The notes: generated by a model not told the origin, from the sequence alone. DNA of 64,000 nt from Patella vulgata (GCF_932274485.2 NC_065881.2:82524702-82588701); one strand, 5' to 3'. Positions 46,630 through 60,428 are shown, counted from the stretch's first letter. Made by a program: numbers and translations.

Positions 46630-47932
46630 TTAGATTTCCTGAGGGTAATTCTGCCCCGGCAGTGGCGCTACAAGTCCCGAAATGACCTAGTTTTGTTTAA
46701 AAGGAAATATGATGTCCTTTGATGACAGCTGTGTCTTTATGTTCAACACCGTCCAGTAGGGGTGAGACAGATGATATTAAAGGTTTCCCCACTGTAATAG
46801 ATAACTGTTTTTAACAAAGCTGTTTCCATGACACAACACCTCTTCGCATTTAAAGATGTTTGTTCCTTTGATAATCAGATATATCCGAACATAACTTCTG
46901 GATTATGACGGCCCCTGATTGGATGAAAAATCGCATTTTTATCTTGTGGAGTCTAGAGGTCACAATTTTTTTCCGATTTTAAAAACTGTTTAGATATATC
47001 ACGATTCCACCAGAATGAAGGTTGAATTTGAATTTCGGGAAAATCGAAATGAAACTGCCCGACAAAATGGCCGCTCTTTGTAAGCAAATTGTGTATGTAA
47101 GTATGTAATACAACGGTTATGGACCCTCTAGAGGTCACAATTTTTATCCCATTTTGATGAAACTTAAAACATATCTTTACATTCCAAAAATCTCAGACCT
47201 TTTTGATATTTGCGCATTTCAGACCATAACTTTCTGGATTATAGCCCCTGATTGTACAAAAAATCGTTTTTGTTTTTAGCTTGTTCTCTATCCATCTATT
47301 ACAAAATGTGGGCGTATCCTGCCTGACAGCCGCTGGTTAGATTAAATGAAGATCTTGATTCAATCCATTTAAATCGCGAACATCCAATGATCTAGAGAGC
47401 TGATGTTTATAAATATTTAATTAATAATTCATATAACATTTGAGGCCAAAATAAAGACCTGCAATAGGAAGATTTAGCTCTTACATAACGTATCTTAAAG
47501 GAATCTGAGACACTAGGGGATCAAATCATTCTTCAACGATTGAACAACGTTTTACTGTGTGTTAGTTGCTGGGAATGACCCTCGTCCCCCATACCAATGT
47601 CATTAAAAAACCAAAAAACAAAACATAATAGGAAAGATTTTGTTCAGGCCTCTAATGCAGAGTCATGGTAAATGTTAACGTAACGTTGTATACAATAGTA
47701 TCCCTAGCGACCACTAGACAGGGGCGCTTTCTCAATCTCGTGGATTTACTCCGAGTACTCAAGTTTCCTCCCACAGGAAAGGTCCTTGTGCGTGCGATAT
47801 CACCCTGTGTGGAAGCGGATGTTAACCACTAATAGAAAAAACACCATTTCGTGGTCAAAAATGTAGGAGGGGGTCTACCACTCCCTCGATCCTTTTTGTC
47901 CCCGCCCTCGCTAACACGCCATTGGTTTCATC

Positions 47933-47992
<60 letters not shown>

Positions 47993-48690
47993 ATTTTGAA
48001 GCCTTACATTTACAATACCATTTTATTTGATGGACATTGTGAAAGTTGACGGACGAGGTAAGTTATATATAGAGTTCTCTTAAATACGTATTGCTCTTGC
48101 ACCATAATAAATACGATGTTTTTAAGAAAACTTCTGAAATGATCTGGCATATACCCTAGTATATCCGACATAAAGTTAACTACCAAATTTACAATTGGGG
48201 ACATGTACTCGTATTATACTGCTATTCATCTTCATATCAAATCAAATTAAATTTAATAAACTTGTCAGATAAAGATGAATGTTTTCACATATAAGATACA
48301 AATTTGCGTTAGTATTGTAGCATCATTGAATAAAATATGAAAGATTTTAACCGTGATTTGAGCGCTATATAGGAATACCTGCAAACTACAATATTGTTAA
48401 AGTTAAATGTCTAAAATTAATGTCAGTCAAACAATGGTTCAAGTCCGTTCAGTATTTACAAAGATATGATGAATTGTAAATCCACTGATCTAGGCTGCTC
48501 TCATCGCAATTTCTAAGCAGTGAGATTGTCGAAATAAATAAATAAAACAAAGACAGATTAATTGATTCTAAATATTATGGAAATATTAATCCGACTGTGA
48601 AATCTAATCTGGAAGACATCAGTGGCCGGATTAAGCTAGCATGGAGCTCTTATTGGTTTAAAGTGTCACTAGGGCTCTTATAATTATACG
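46630..48690. other. Spacer with repeat traces only
   Basis: A SINE-tail remnant (agtcccgaaatgacctagtt at 46672) and a (TA)n run at 47937-47988. Repeated wording near 46955 and 47135 (tctagaggtcacaattttt) suggests a local duplication of about 180 bp. No gene seen. Confidence 0.45.
47937..47988 (+). repeat. (TA)n microsatellite
   Basis: About 25 TA units. Confidence 0.95.
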
Positions 48691-48846
48691 GTCCAACCTC
48701 GTGGGTTTTCTCCGGGTCCTCCGGTTTCCTCCCACTGCTAAAGACCCCTACGCGCAAGCGAATTATTGAAATAAAATTAAACCATATGTTAGTCCCGAAA
48801 TGACCTAGTTTGTGACAAGTGGACGTTAAACCCCATTTCTCTCTAT
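48691..48846 (+). mobile_element. SINE family 1, 5'-truncated
   Basis: Begins at ccaacctcgtgggttttctc and ends ggacgttaaaccccatttct before a short AT repeat. Confidence 0.7.
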
Positions 48847-48893
48847 ATATATATATAATTATACGGGTATATTCTGGGGATTATATATTCTAG

Positions 48894-49470
48894 GCAGATG
48901 ATACCCAACTGTATTTGGGATTCCGTCCACTGAACGCAAACAACCAAAATGTTTTCAATTCACTTTCAAGAAGTATTGAAGATATTAAGTGCTGGATGAC
49001 CAGTGATCTCTTGAAACCCAACGAAGACAAGACTGACTTTATAATAATATGTCCAAAATTAGAACAGTTTGAACTAACTGTGTGTGACTCAACAACCGAT
49101 CCCAACACAAGCGCGCGAAACCTTGGTGTTGTATTTAATTTAGAAACACATGTGAGAAATGTTTGCAGAATTGCTTACTTTCAAATACGAAATATTTGCC
49201 AAAATGGGAATATATCGATATATGGACTCCACGAAACGTTTGATTCAGTTGTCATCTCTAGATTGGACTACTGTAATAGTCTCCTTTACGGCGTAAATCC
49301 CCAACAGCTTGATCGCCTACATTATCATTCACACAAATATCCGTGAACATATTACTCCCATTCTTAAGAGCTTAAATTGTCTTCCAATTCGTGCTCGAAT
49401 AAATTTCATGTTATTAACTTTTGTTTTCGAAGCAATCCACAATCTCGGCCCAGTGTCAGATTATTGCTAG
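48894..49470 (+). mobile_element. LINE reverse transcriptase fragment (CR1/Jockey-like)
   Basis: The frame from 48894 begins ADDTQLYLGF, the fourth residue block of the catalytic YADD-type motif, and continues with WMTSDLLKPNEDKTDFI, ARNLGVVFN and VISRLDYCNSLLYGV, the usual order in the palm and thumb of CR1/L2/Jockey-type non-LTR elements. After about 49345 the reading shifts frame with a small loss, then HITPILKSLNCLPIRARI and FKxx-like sequence to about 49470. Endonuclease and N-terminal reverse transcriptase are absent. A 5'-truncated SINE lies just upstream. Confidence 0.75.
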
Positions 49471-52400
49471 AATTTTGCTCTTTTAGTTAGTAGCATTATA
49501 TTAATTAAATCAAACTAAGTGAATAAGTGACAGATTGTTATATAAAAGAGAATATAATTGGGTAAACATTAGCTGGTTCCGTGGGAATGAGAATATCATG
49601 TTTAACACGTGATTGAAAATTTACTAATTGCATCATGTGACTTGAGTAACCAATCTCTATAATTGTTTGTATCAGTTCCTTGACCAAGTTCGATGATGAG
49701 AATATTCTGCTTAGGCTAAGGTTCAATAAACGATTCGATTGGTCAAGATTTTGGAACATAACATCTCTGCTTTTGATTGAGGTAGAATGTTTAAACATGA
49801 TGTAGATGTTCATTAGGTGAATGTCTTGATTACCATTTCCCACTAAAGTTAAGCAGAGCTAGGCAATTTCAATGGTTGGTGGTTTGGGACAAGATAACTT
49901 TGATTCTATCTGATAGAGAGTTATGAAACTTAGTGCGTAGTTGATAGGGCCACAGTGCACATAAATATAAAACAGCTACATAAATTAAACAGGAAAATAA
50001 ATTAAACTACATAAGTAACATAAACAATAACATCAACACAGTACATGGATAGTTTAAGATAACCATCCCCCCCTCCCTCCGTCCCTCCTTCTGCCACGAC
50101 AGCGGCTGAACCCCAAAGGCTGCTCTACGCTCCTCCCCGATCGTCTCTCACGTCGTCCTGCCTCCCCTCCCCCGTCTCTTCTAACTGTCAGTAAACACGT
50201 GGTTATATAGCCCAACAATTGGTGAAAATGGATACGAAAGGGAAGCGAACTTCTAATCAGGAATTTGAGTCTAACAACACAAAACCATTGTTATATATGG
50301 TGACATGTCCTGAGGTCTGAGCACTACGTTTGTACCGGAAACTCGGCTTGTAAACAATCAAACGAAAGTAAAATAGCTTCGACAAACAGAACACCTGCGT
50401 CGTGTCAGGGTTGTCTGTGAAATGACACGGATACAACTCATTTAGTTCGATTGAATATTAAATACCCGGACGAAAATGGGATTTTAACAGAATTAGCAAG
50501 TTTTACCGGACATTTGACACACGAGGAACACGCTATCTGTAATTATGCCGTGGGAGAAATTAAAACCGTCAGAAAAACAGCGTTACACCAATATTCTTTA
50601 CGAATAACAACACGAAGAATTTCACTATATTATCTAAGCGATATTATCGGAGAGTAATAAAATTATACATGAATTATAGAAGCAGGGACGGCACAATTAA
50701 TGATAGAAGACAAGTTTTAGACGATATGTCGGGTGTAAAACTAAATTTCTAAGGCTGGAAAAAATATGTTTACAAAAGGTAAGAAAAAGTGACTTTTTTT
50801 TACGTTTTATAAATTGACATTCAGTTCACTTTTCCGATGTCGCCGAGTTTTTTTGAGAACAACCTATGTTATTTTCCATGGAAACTTTTTGAATTGGGGG
50901 AATGGAGAGAACCATCAAAGGTGATATTTCGATGAAGATCTGGACAATTACATGGTTCTTGGGAGAAATTTGCCTGGATATTTTTTGAACCTATGTCAAA
51001 ATATTAAATACAACCTCTAATTCCTTAGAACCCCGAGATTAGGCTCTCCCTCTGGACCCAGCAACGGCCACCTCCCGCTATAACTTTCATTTTACAAAGT
51101 TTGAATCCGTCTATGTGTTATATACATGTACTACCATTGTGTAAGTGCAGAAATCTGTGTTTTCATCCCTTTTGACATTGCTGTTTAGTAAGATCTACAT
51201 GCTGGAACATGGATAGAAAAATATTTACGTTTCTTTTTGATCCTCTTAGGAATTTCGTATGTGAACGTGTACCCATTATTTTCTTTTTAATGGAACATGG
51301 TCATAAAAAACTGTATTTATTTTATATCTCAGAATTTACAAACATGAGACCAACACAAACTAATTTAAGGAGATCTGATAGACACACTGATCAGGAGTGA
51401 ATTTTCGCTAGGCCGCTACAACCACTGATAAAAAGATGACATCGATGCGACTTAATGAGCCAGAAATATTAACTTTTTTCCTGCGACAAATTAAATTTTA
51501 AAACATTTTTTTTATGTATTGGAAAAAAAATAAATAAAGGCGTTTTACGTATTTGTAGGTAAAAATTATTTCCTATTTAGTTTAAATGGGTATTAAAATG
51601 ACTAAAAAGCAGCATTCTGAAAATGTATTTTCCAATGTAATCAAAGAATGAATCCTAAATATTACTTGCTGTAAATATTATAGTTTCGGTCTTTTATGTA
51701 GGCCTAACTAATTTAAGTACTATATATGGGCGCTTTCTGGTGACGTAAAAGCTGTAAATGTCAGGAATTGCCATTGGGAAATGAAAAAAAGGCTATACAA
51801 AATCATTAGCCAAAACAACTAACAGATATTCAATATTTTATTGCATGATAATGTCACTATCTAATCTATTAATTACGGTAGTGTTTTGACATGAAATAAA
51901 AGTTCTATTCCTGACGCAATGCCTGTTCAGAATATTTGTTTGTTTTATTAAAAAACAAATAAATAAAGACATCTCTCCTATAGTTAAGAGGATACCCCTG
52001 GTTCTAATTTTTATTAAGTGGCCTATTCCAGCAGTAAAGACAAAATTCACACTGATTAGGCCTATCAATAAAACTGTGTTCAGCCGTATAAAAAAAACTA
52101 CCACTCAGACTAAAATATCAACTTACATAGTATATTTCCACTGTAGCACCATGGGCCTTTCTGTCTGACATGGAAAGCGGGCGATCCTAAAAACCGATCG
52201 CCACATCTTACATACAACCCATGCATCTTTTCTTACTACATATTTCTGTAGCCTTGTGATCGTCTAGAATTTGTCTCTAGCTGTCTTTACTTCTGCTTCA
52301 CGTTGTGTATTTACTTCTTACAGGTTTCTTAAGACGTTTGTCTTACCAGGAATAACAATGCAACAGTTCGCTTCTACATTTTATATAGCATAGCTGAATA

Positions 52401-54002
52401 CATGGATACAAGCACAGATTACAATACTAGCTAAAAGAGTTATAGAGCCAAAACATAGCTAGTATATGTGTCAATAAAATACCACAAGATTACAAATGAG
52501 TGGAATTATTCCAATTGCATCATTTGGCTCAAAGTAACCAATCATTTTGTTAATTGCACAAGTTCAGGGCTATGAACACGCTTTGTTATGCGTGATATAC
52601 GTGAGTGCTATATAAGATATCTATTTGAAACTTTCAAGCAGACTTCTATTATATTCCAGAGAGGTTCCATCTGAGTTCCTAGATTCGAGGGTTATCAACT
52701 ATTTCCGTTTTCTTTTGTTTTTGCATTTATGAGAGCATTGCTGCCTACCCGTGCTGTCTACAAATTCCTATTTGACTTTTCTTTACTTCTTAAGTCATCG
52801 ATTTATCGAAAGCTTTGTGAATGTATCGAAATATTTGAAATCTTGGTCCTTAGTTTCTTGGTGCCATTGAAGCAAGTTGGTTTACTGTGTCGACAGTGAA
52901 TGCAGTATCGTCCTTATCTGTATGGTTTCAAAGAAGACTTGTTTTCTTTATCCAAATCGACAAAATCTGTAGTAGTTTTAATAAAATGTAGTTGGCGCAA
53001 GTGTGTATAAAACACATGGTTGGTGCTAGAATATTTTGCGCTGTGCCTCTTCCACCAATTCTCCCACACCCAGTGGCAGTTACAAACATTCATACACACA
53101 CACCAGGAGCAGATCCAGGAGTTTATGCAGGAGTTTGCTAGGTTCCTGTTGAGGAAATTTGACAGTAGATAATGCCAGCATCGTCTCCAAATTACGTAGT
53201 CATACATACTCACTGAACTTTTTAAAGAGAGAAATCCAACACCCAGTTTGACGTCAATTTTTATTATGAATTAATACGATGACACTGTGCTTCAATTTCA
53301 TTGATGTAAAGCATTAATTGTGACATTACATATGTCTATATCATTATATCGCGCTTTGAATGTCCATCCCATCCCGCCGTGTCACTTTTTTTATGTAGCT
53401 GGGTGGGGGTGGACCCCGCTATCTGGATCCATCCCTGCACAAGCCCCCCTCCCCCCATTCCACAAACCCACACCCACACCATTTTAGGTGGTAGGGGGGT
53501 AACTATTTTGACAACTAGAAATTGTTTGTGTTGCAGTTAACGATTGGTATTGTCAGTCTCGATTGGTGGAGAATAGGCATTGACCTTTAATACACCATTA
53601 ACGGTATATGGCTGTCAGACACAGTGTTCTATGTGGAATTAAAATAGTGATCTATAATTATAAACACTAGATTAACTTACTGATATATTACAGTGTAAGC
53701 ATGCTATCTAGATTATCTTACTGATAGCCCAGCATTCTGATATTTTTCTAATATTAAAGATACATTGCAGTGTTAGCATGCTATCTAGACGATAAGATGG
53801 ACTATTTTTCTCAGATTTGAACACCCCAGATGTTTTGTCTAGCCAGGTCGCAACACAAATAATTTGTTTACCGACGGGTAAAGACACAAAAAAGCGGTAA
53901 TAATCCATCCAATTAATCTTTTATTTCGGCTAATGTTTTCACTACCCCCCCCCCCAGCATTTTAACAGAAATAAATGTCTTTCTATCTCTGTATATTACA
54001 GA
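49471..54002. other. Spacer upstream of METTL27 copy B
   Basis: Holds a C-rich stretch at 50068-50180, the dispersed repeat at 51380-51620 and one protein-like frame at 50436-50657. A poly-C run at 53945-53955 and the acceptor at about 53988-54001 precede the METTL27 start. No other exon is convincing. Confidence 0.4.
50436..50657 (+). other. Unrecognised open frame without ATG
   Basis: About 73 codons of even composition (KYPDENGILTELASFTGH, later HEEHAICNYAVGEIK) ending at a stop at 50657. No start codon and no clear acceptor upstream, so it may be a final exon or a gene relic. No family recognised. Confidence 0.2.
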
Positions 54003-57000
54003 ATGGCTGAAGATAAACTGAAGGATTTTGTCACGGCAGTGGATGATGAAGTGGCGAAACAATCGTATAATATAAATTACGGGGCCCATAAAGTGGGGAT
54101 CACGAGAGAAGAGTCTGCCAATTATTACACAAATTGGGCGAGAACGGGTACATACGATCAGGTTAGATCATATTTAAATTAGAAAGAGCAAGATATCTCT
54201 TGCTTCCTTTGAAGTGAATTTACATGGCTATTAAACATTGTATAGTTTTGTACCTATTTATATACCATTGGAATTGTAGTAGTTCACCCCGAGCTTCTGT
54301 GCAACCAAGGTCCAAGCTTTCTGGTGCTGAACACGAAGTCGCGTATGATTGTTCAACTTAATCCAAAACAGGGAGAAAATGGAAAGCTGCATTATTTAAG
54401 AACTGTGTCTACCTATTTTGTCTTGCACCATAAATAAAACTCCCCAGGCCACCGAATGGTTGAGATATTAAGTGGATTAGAAAATGTCTTCCATATGGTT
54501 GTTTCATGTTAAAATGGAAAATCAAGACTAAACGTATAGTAACAGAGCAACGGTACTTGACAATCGAAACAATTCCTTACCAAAACTTCATATATTCATA
54601 ACTTGTACAGAATAAAGAAATTTGACAGCAAATTTTCAACAAATTGGTTTTTCATTATCTATTTTGTAAAAGTATTATAGCAATAACGACCAGCTCTCTA
54701 TCTAAGTTTGAGAATCACATGAAACTTTTATACTGTTCCAGGATTTATCAAAAGGTAAAATCTACAATGGACCTATAGTTGCTGGTGCTGCATTGGCGAA
54801 ACACTACCCAACTAACAGAGATAATATAAGTATATTAGATATAGCTGCTGGAACAGGATATGTGGCGGAAGAGGTGGGTATTATAAAATACTGATTTGAT
54901 TCAAAACACGAATGAATTCTCCCATTGCAATCTAAGTATTGACTATATTGAGATGCATCATGAGGGGTACAGAAGGGTCCAAGGATTAATCGAGGTGTAA
55001 CTTGAAAGGCGGAAGGGCGGTTGATTAATTAAGGTGTATTACTGGAGTGACGATGTGTAATTTGAGGTACGGAAGGCGGCAGATTTATTGAGGTGTAACT
55101 CGAGGGGCGGAACGGCGGTTGATTAAAGATATATTATGGGAGATTTTTATAGAGAGTTAGCCATTCTTGCTATAACAGTTCAAAAGTAGATGATGAAAGA
55201 AGAATATATTGAAAAATTTAGTCAAATTACTTTATTCTGAACATAGGTATCATCGTTGTAATATTTGCCTAGAAATAGTAGCGAATTATGTCTTCACCTC
55301 CGCTGATCGTGATTGACAGGCATTAACTCCACCTACATATCTCGATTATCAAGTAAAGTTTTCAATGGCATACCGAAACGCTTTACAGCGGCCTCGATAA
55401 GTACACTCTATCATTTAGCCTCGATCTAACTGACGTATTTTCATCAGGTTATCCCTTATTTGATTTAATCAATTAGTGAAATCCTATTTAAATCCGAGCT
55501 GTAGCCGAGCCATCCGTGGGTCTACAGAGTTGATTTTGGTCTTGTTGTTTAAATAAAGATCTAATTTATAATTTCTATAACATCTGAAGCCTAAATTAAG
55601 ACTTGCAATAATCAGATTTAGCACTTGCATAATGCATGTTTAATTGAGGTGGATTAATTGCGGTGTAACTGGGTACGCCTGTTGTTAGCGACGGAGGGCG
55701 GCAGATAAATTGAGGTGTAATTTCAATACTTAGTTCGCGCACAGGCAATTTAGCAACGGAACTGAAATATAGAATCTGGACAAAAATCCACAGTATTGGA
55801 CAGGTAACTTTACTCCTTGTCAAAACAAGTATTTAATTGAACTGATGACTTACATAGATAACATAATATCTTGTAACATGGACGGGAAATCTTTCTTTGT
55901 TATTTTTGTAAAATAAGCAAATTATTTCCCTCTAGCAGACTGGCTGGGGCTTAAAGCTGAACTCCAATTACAAAACTACAGAAATAATTAAATAAAAAAA
56001 ATAACGCCCAAAATAATCGCCATACTTGTTTTCAAGTTGTAGAACAATCATGACGATTGTACGGCATACAAAAACAGAGGCAGGCCACGCCCGCATCTAG
56101 TTCACTACTTGTCATCCACACTGTCCACATCCGGCTAGCAATATTTCAGCTGACTGATTGACGTTTTTTCACTATCAGTTTACTGAAAATATTATTGCTA
56201 CACAATTATTATGTCTGATCAGGTACATATTATTTTACTAATTAGACGAAATAAGTAAACTATGGTGTACTTTTGCTCTAAAAATATGAGAAAACTGCTT
56301 TACCAAACAATAACAAATCCGCAACGCCAACATTTTTTTTCGTATTTCTTGAAATACAGCAGCGTGGAAACACCAAATAATTTCTAGTATTATAAAGTCT
56401 AGTATTATCGTTCCAAAATATATCCAAAGCAGCAATAAAACTGTTGTTCTCTCCATCAAATAAGTATGTTTCACTTCAAAATATTCACCATCTTGTGAAG
56501 TAGTTATGTCCATTGATGTTATGTCAACAACATATAATTGGTTGGTGTTCTTAGACTTGTTATTGTTTGGGGTAAGGCAGTTGTTTTGTTTCTTATTTTT
56601 AGAGCAAAAGTACACAGTGGTTTACTTATTTCGTCTAATTAGTAAAATAATATGTACCTGATCAGATATTTCTGGGTTATTTGTGCAATAACAACGAGCA
56701 TGTTGAACAGGTGTCATTGTTACAAGTCATTTATAGCACGCTTCATTCGTTAACAGGTTTAACACCTCGGCCTACTGTCACTATGGTTATTCCTGTTACC
56801 CCATGAAAGCCGTGCTATAAAGATAACTTATGATCAATAGGGTACCATAGATAGTATGCCTGGTGATCAACAGGGTACTATAGATAGCATGCCTTGTGAT
56901 CAACAGGGTTCCATAGATAGCATGCCTTGTGATCAACAGGGTACCGTAGATACCCTTGTAATCAACAGGGTACCATATATAGTATGCCTTGTGATCAACA

Positions 57001-60000
57001 GAGTACCATACATGCCTTGTGATCAACAGGGTAACATAGATAACACGTCTTGTGATCAACAGGGTACCCATCTATCTAACCTAGAGGTCACAGTGTTGAC
57101 CAGAAATGTTCCTGGGATTTTTTCGGAACAACACCTGGTCGTTCAAACGGGTAAAAAAACGAGTTCCGTGTACCCCCTGACCTGCACGTAAAAGATCCCA
57201 TTACAGAAGGAATTAAATTGCTGTGCGGGCAAAACTTCCCGCCTAGCACACTCTATATGTAACAGTGGGACGTTAAATAAAAATCCATTTCATTAATTCA
57301 TTCATTCTTATTTTTTATGCATTCATTCATTGTTATTTTTTAACTTTCAGTTATTAAAATATGGATTTAAGATTATAGATGCGCTGGATCCATCAGAAGG
57401 GATGCTGGAAATTGCTAAAACTAAAGACTTGTACAGAAAATATATCTGTGATTTTCTAAATGGTGGAAATGTATCGATTCCTGAAGGTATAATTATAATA
57501 TTTTAGATGTCCCTCTAGTTTATATACGGCCACGGTCATCCTAACCTGGCCGACCGTAAGTTTGATGTCCGAGTGGATAGAGTCTGGTTTGAAAATACCC
57601 CCCCCCCCCCCTTACAAAAACTGAGTCGTTTGGAGATGAACGTCAAAACTGCTTATTCGGATACGTAACCCTTTAAAGATTTAGCCTCAATTTTTCCGTT
57701 GGGTCACCTGATAATCGATTGCCGTTCTTTTAGAGGTCTATACAGTGAATGACCCATGTGATGACGAAAGGTAAATTTCACCTACACGTTATTGTTATAA
57801 AATAAAAGTCTGGTTTCAGACACCGTATAATACAGCTTGGGACAGATGAAGACTGACTGGTTAAAGTTTGAAAACTTATCACGTATATTGAATTAGTTAA
57901 CCTGTCCTAAGGTATATGATTTTAGGGGCTTTTAACACAATATTAAGCAGTGTTTTTCTCCCAAAATATAATCGAGATTGGCATGTGTAAACAATCAATG
58001 AATTCAACATGGCGCAGTAAATAAGGCGTAAAAACCGAAGTACCGTGTAAACGTTGGCGTGTACATAAAAGAACAATTCGATGTCTGGGCAAAATCTTCT
58101 CTAACGCACACTAACAACCTATTATATCTGTAATACCTTTTCAATCTCCCCATAAATAAGAAAGACTGGCGCGATTTCGTCAAAATTGTATCAGGTTTAA
58201 CAGTCAGAATCAGCATATAAACCAATCATCACCAAAATCGAAGGGGGTACGGTTGACCTCATTGGGTGACTTGACCCGGAATGATTGAACATCCCTGTTA
58301 AACAGCATGAATCATTGTTGTCTATTTTTTAGATGAATATGACTGTTGTATAATATTTAGTTACTAGCAGGATACCCTGCTTCGCTCGTGGGTCATAACT
58401 CCGAAACCGGAAGTGGTAGACTAACACCACCTGGCCTATGTTACTCCCCGGTCCAAGCTACCCCTATACCCCAAATTTCAGACTCGGGGCAGACCTAGTG
58501 TAGCCGCCAACCCCGAACAGACCGGCTTCGCTCGGGGGTCATACTCCGAAACCGGAAGTGGTAGACTAACGCCACCTGGCCTATGTTACTCCCCGGTCCG
58601 AGTTTCCCCTATACCCCAAATTTCAGACTCGGGGCAAACCTAGTGTAGCCGCCAACCCCGAACAGACAGACTTCGCCCGGGGGTCATAACTCCGAAACCG
58701 GAAGTGGTAGACTGACGCCACCTGGCCTATGTTACTCCCTGGTCCGAGCTACCCCTATACCCCAAATTTCAGACTCGGGGCAGATGTAGCCGCCAACCCC
58801 GAACAGACAGACTTCGCTCGGGGGTCATAACTCCGAAACCGGAAGTGGTAGACTAACGCCATTTGGCCTATGTTACTCCCCGGTCCCAACTACCCCTATC
58901 CCCCAAATTTCAGACTCGGGGCAGACCTAGTGTAGCCGCCAACCCCGAACAGACCGGCTTCGCTCGGGGGTCATAACTCCAAAACCGGAAGTGGTAGACT
59001 AACGCCACCTAGCCCATGTTACTCCCCGGTCCAAGCTACCCCTATACCCCAAATTTCAGACTCGGGGCAGACCTAGTGTAGCCGCCAACCCCGAACAGAC
59101 AGACAGACAGACAGACAAACGACAGTCACAAATATATATATATAGATGATGTATTTTTAGATGTATATTTGTTGTATAATATTTTGTTACATGATGTATT
59201 TTTAGATGAATATGACTGTTGTGTAATATTTAGTTATGATGTATTTTTAGATGACTATGATTGTTGTGTTGTATCTGGTGGAATGGGTGAAGGTCATATA
59301 CCATGTTCAGGTCTCCATGAGATGATCCGTGTAGTTAAACCAGGTAATTCACACCGTTTTGATTTTCTCCACTTTTACCGTCTGTGGTGTTTCCTCTATA
59401 TGGTGGCGGGGTTGGATGGCCGAATGGTTAGCACATGCGCATTGTATCACAAGGTCTGTGATGTTTCCTCTATACGATGTTTAATCACCGGAATAAGCCG
59501 TTCTTGACCGAAATATCAGCCGTTAATGAGCCAAATCATACACCCAAAACAGCCGCTTTTGACCGAAATATGAACCGTTAATGACAGCAATGCGCCGTTT
59601 ATGACTACTAGGCGTGTTATGATCCAACCCCTGCCATGTGATGTGTTCAGATGGCGATTTCTTGACTCCTGGAGGAACTAACTGACCAGGAGGAACTAAT
59701 GCCGAAGTTAGATGTAGGGTATTGGAATCAGCCGAGATTTGCCGAATGTCTTCGTACTTCGCAGTTTTGAGATCTTCCTTCTAAAAGTTGCAAGTCTTCA
59801 TAATAGTAACCCGGCAGACGCATCACATGGGTGTAGCTAGTTGTAGGGTACAGGTGTCTGCCGAGGTTTGCCGAAGGATCGCACATACCATTGCATTCAG
59901 CGCATGTGTACGGAACTTCCGAAGTAGAGAAGCGGTTCTACCTATCAATAAACGGCCACACCAGGTGTCCCAGCTCCTGTTTTTGTCTGATATCATATAG

Positions 60001-60422
60001 GTCCATGTTTATAGTAAGGTGTTGGGGGGGGGGGGGGCAACTCTGGTATGTTCATCTATATTCCAGGTGGCCATAGTTTGTATAGTGATGAGTATATATC
60101 TATATTCCAGGTGGGTTAGTTTGTATGTGATGAGTATATATCTATATTCCAGGTGGCCATAGTTTATATAGTGATGTGTATATATCTATATTCCAGGTGG
60201 GCTAGTTTGTATAGTGATCAGTATATCTATATTCCAGGTGGGCTAGTTTGTATAGTGATGAGAGAAGAATATTTATCATATGTTGAAGATTATAAAAATA
60301 AACTAGAACCGCTGATGGCTAAATTAGAAAAGGAAGGAAAATGGCGGCGATCATCACGTGACGTCATCCCTAACTATTCATTTAATAAAAATGGCGTCGT
60401 ATTTAAGTACGAGAAGTGCTAA
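54003..60422 (+). CDS. METTL27: METTL27-like SAM-dependent methyltransferase, copy B (5 exons)
   Basis: Exons 54003-54161, 54742-54873, 57351-57486, 59251-59343 and 60238-60422 join in frame to 234 codons, with each exon exactly the same length as in copy A (159, 132, 136, 93, 185). A CAG acceptor ends at 54001 or 54002, just before the ATG, which suggests a 5'UTR intron. Motif I (ILDIAAGTGYVAEE) and the VVKPGGLVC signature are intact and no coding break is seen, so both copies could be functional. Introns differ from copy A mainly through repeat insertions: a MITE and a gatcaacagggtacc minisatellite in intron 2, and a five-unit 146-bp array in intron 3. A convergent RHIM-UBL gene follows only 1.27 kb downstream, the compact version of the arrangement seen at 1-11510. 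Confidence 0.9.
55950..56150 (-). repeat. Same interspersed element, inverted, in intron 2 of copy B
   Basis: Reverse complement of the block at 1920-2150. Confidence 0.55.
56214..56666. mobile_element. MITE with about 78-bp terminal inverted repeats
   Basis: Left end TCTGATCAGGTACATATTAT and right end, read in reverse, match for about 78 bp (through gtacttttgctctaaaaat). The middle carries a chance - strand frame of 125 codons with no recognisable domain. It lies in intron 2 of METTL27 copy B and is absent from copy A. Confidence 0.75.
56830..57075 (+). repeat. gtgatcaacagggtaccatagata minisatellite
   Basis: About seven units of roughly 30-40 bp in intron 2 of METTL27 copy B; not seen in copy A. 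Confidence 0.85.
57150..57300 (+). mobile_element. SINE family 2 3' part, in intron 2 of METTL27 copy B
   Basis: Contains cacgtaaaagatccc, gtgcgggcaaaactt and gtgggacgttaaata followed by ccatttcatta tail units. Confidence 0.6.
58363..59100 (+). repeat. Five-unit 146-bp tandem array in intron 3 of METTL27 copy B
   Basis: cttcgctcgggggtcataac starts units at 58380, 58526, 58671, 58812 and 58958. Units end gtagccgccaaccccgaaca. The array is entered by actagcagg and left through gacagacagacag and a short TA run, so one hairpin-started element inserted and then expanded in tandem, or inserted as an array. It splits the decoy acceptor series of exon 4. Confidence 0.85.
59161..59250 (+). repeat. 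Tandem copies of the exon-4 acceptor, METTL27 copy B
   Basis: Decoy starts at 59161 and 59206 precede the true start at 59251. A further one at 58333 has been separated by the 146-bp array. Confidence 0.8.
60067..60237 (+). repeat. Tandem copies of the exon-5 acceptor, METTL27 copy B
   Basis: Decoy starts at 60067, 60111, 60153 and 60197 precede the true start at 60238, at 41-44 bp spacing. Copy A has only two such decoys. Confidence 0.85.
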
Positions 60423-60428
60423 AATAAA
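60423..60428 (+). terminator. Poly(A) signal of METTL27 copy B
   Basis: AATAAA directly after the stop codon, as in copy A. Confidence 0.5.

Noticed and set aside
56238-56615. 125-codon - strand frame with hydrophobic stretch
   Set aside because: Lies wholly inside a MITE between its inverted ends and is absent from METTL27 copy A.
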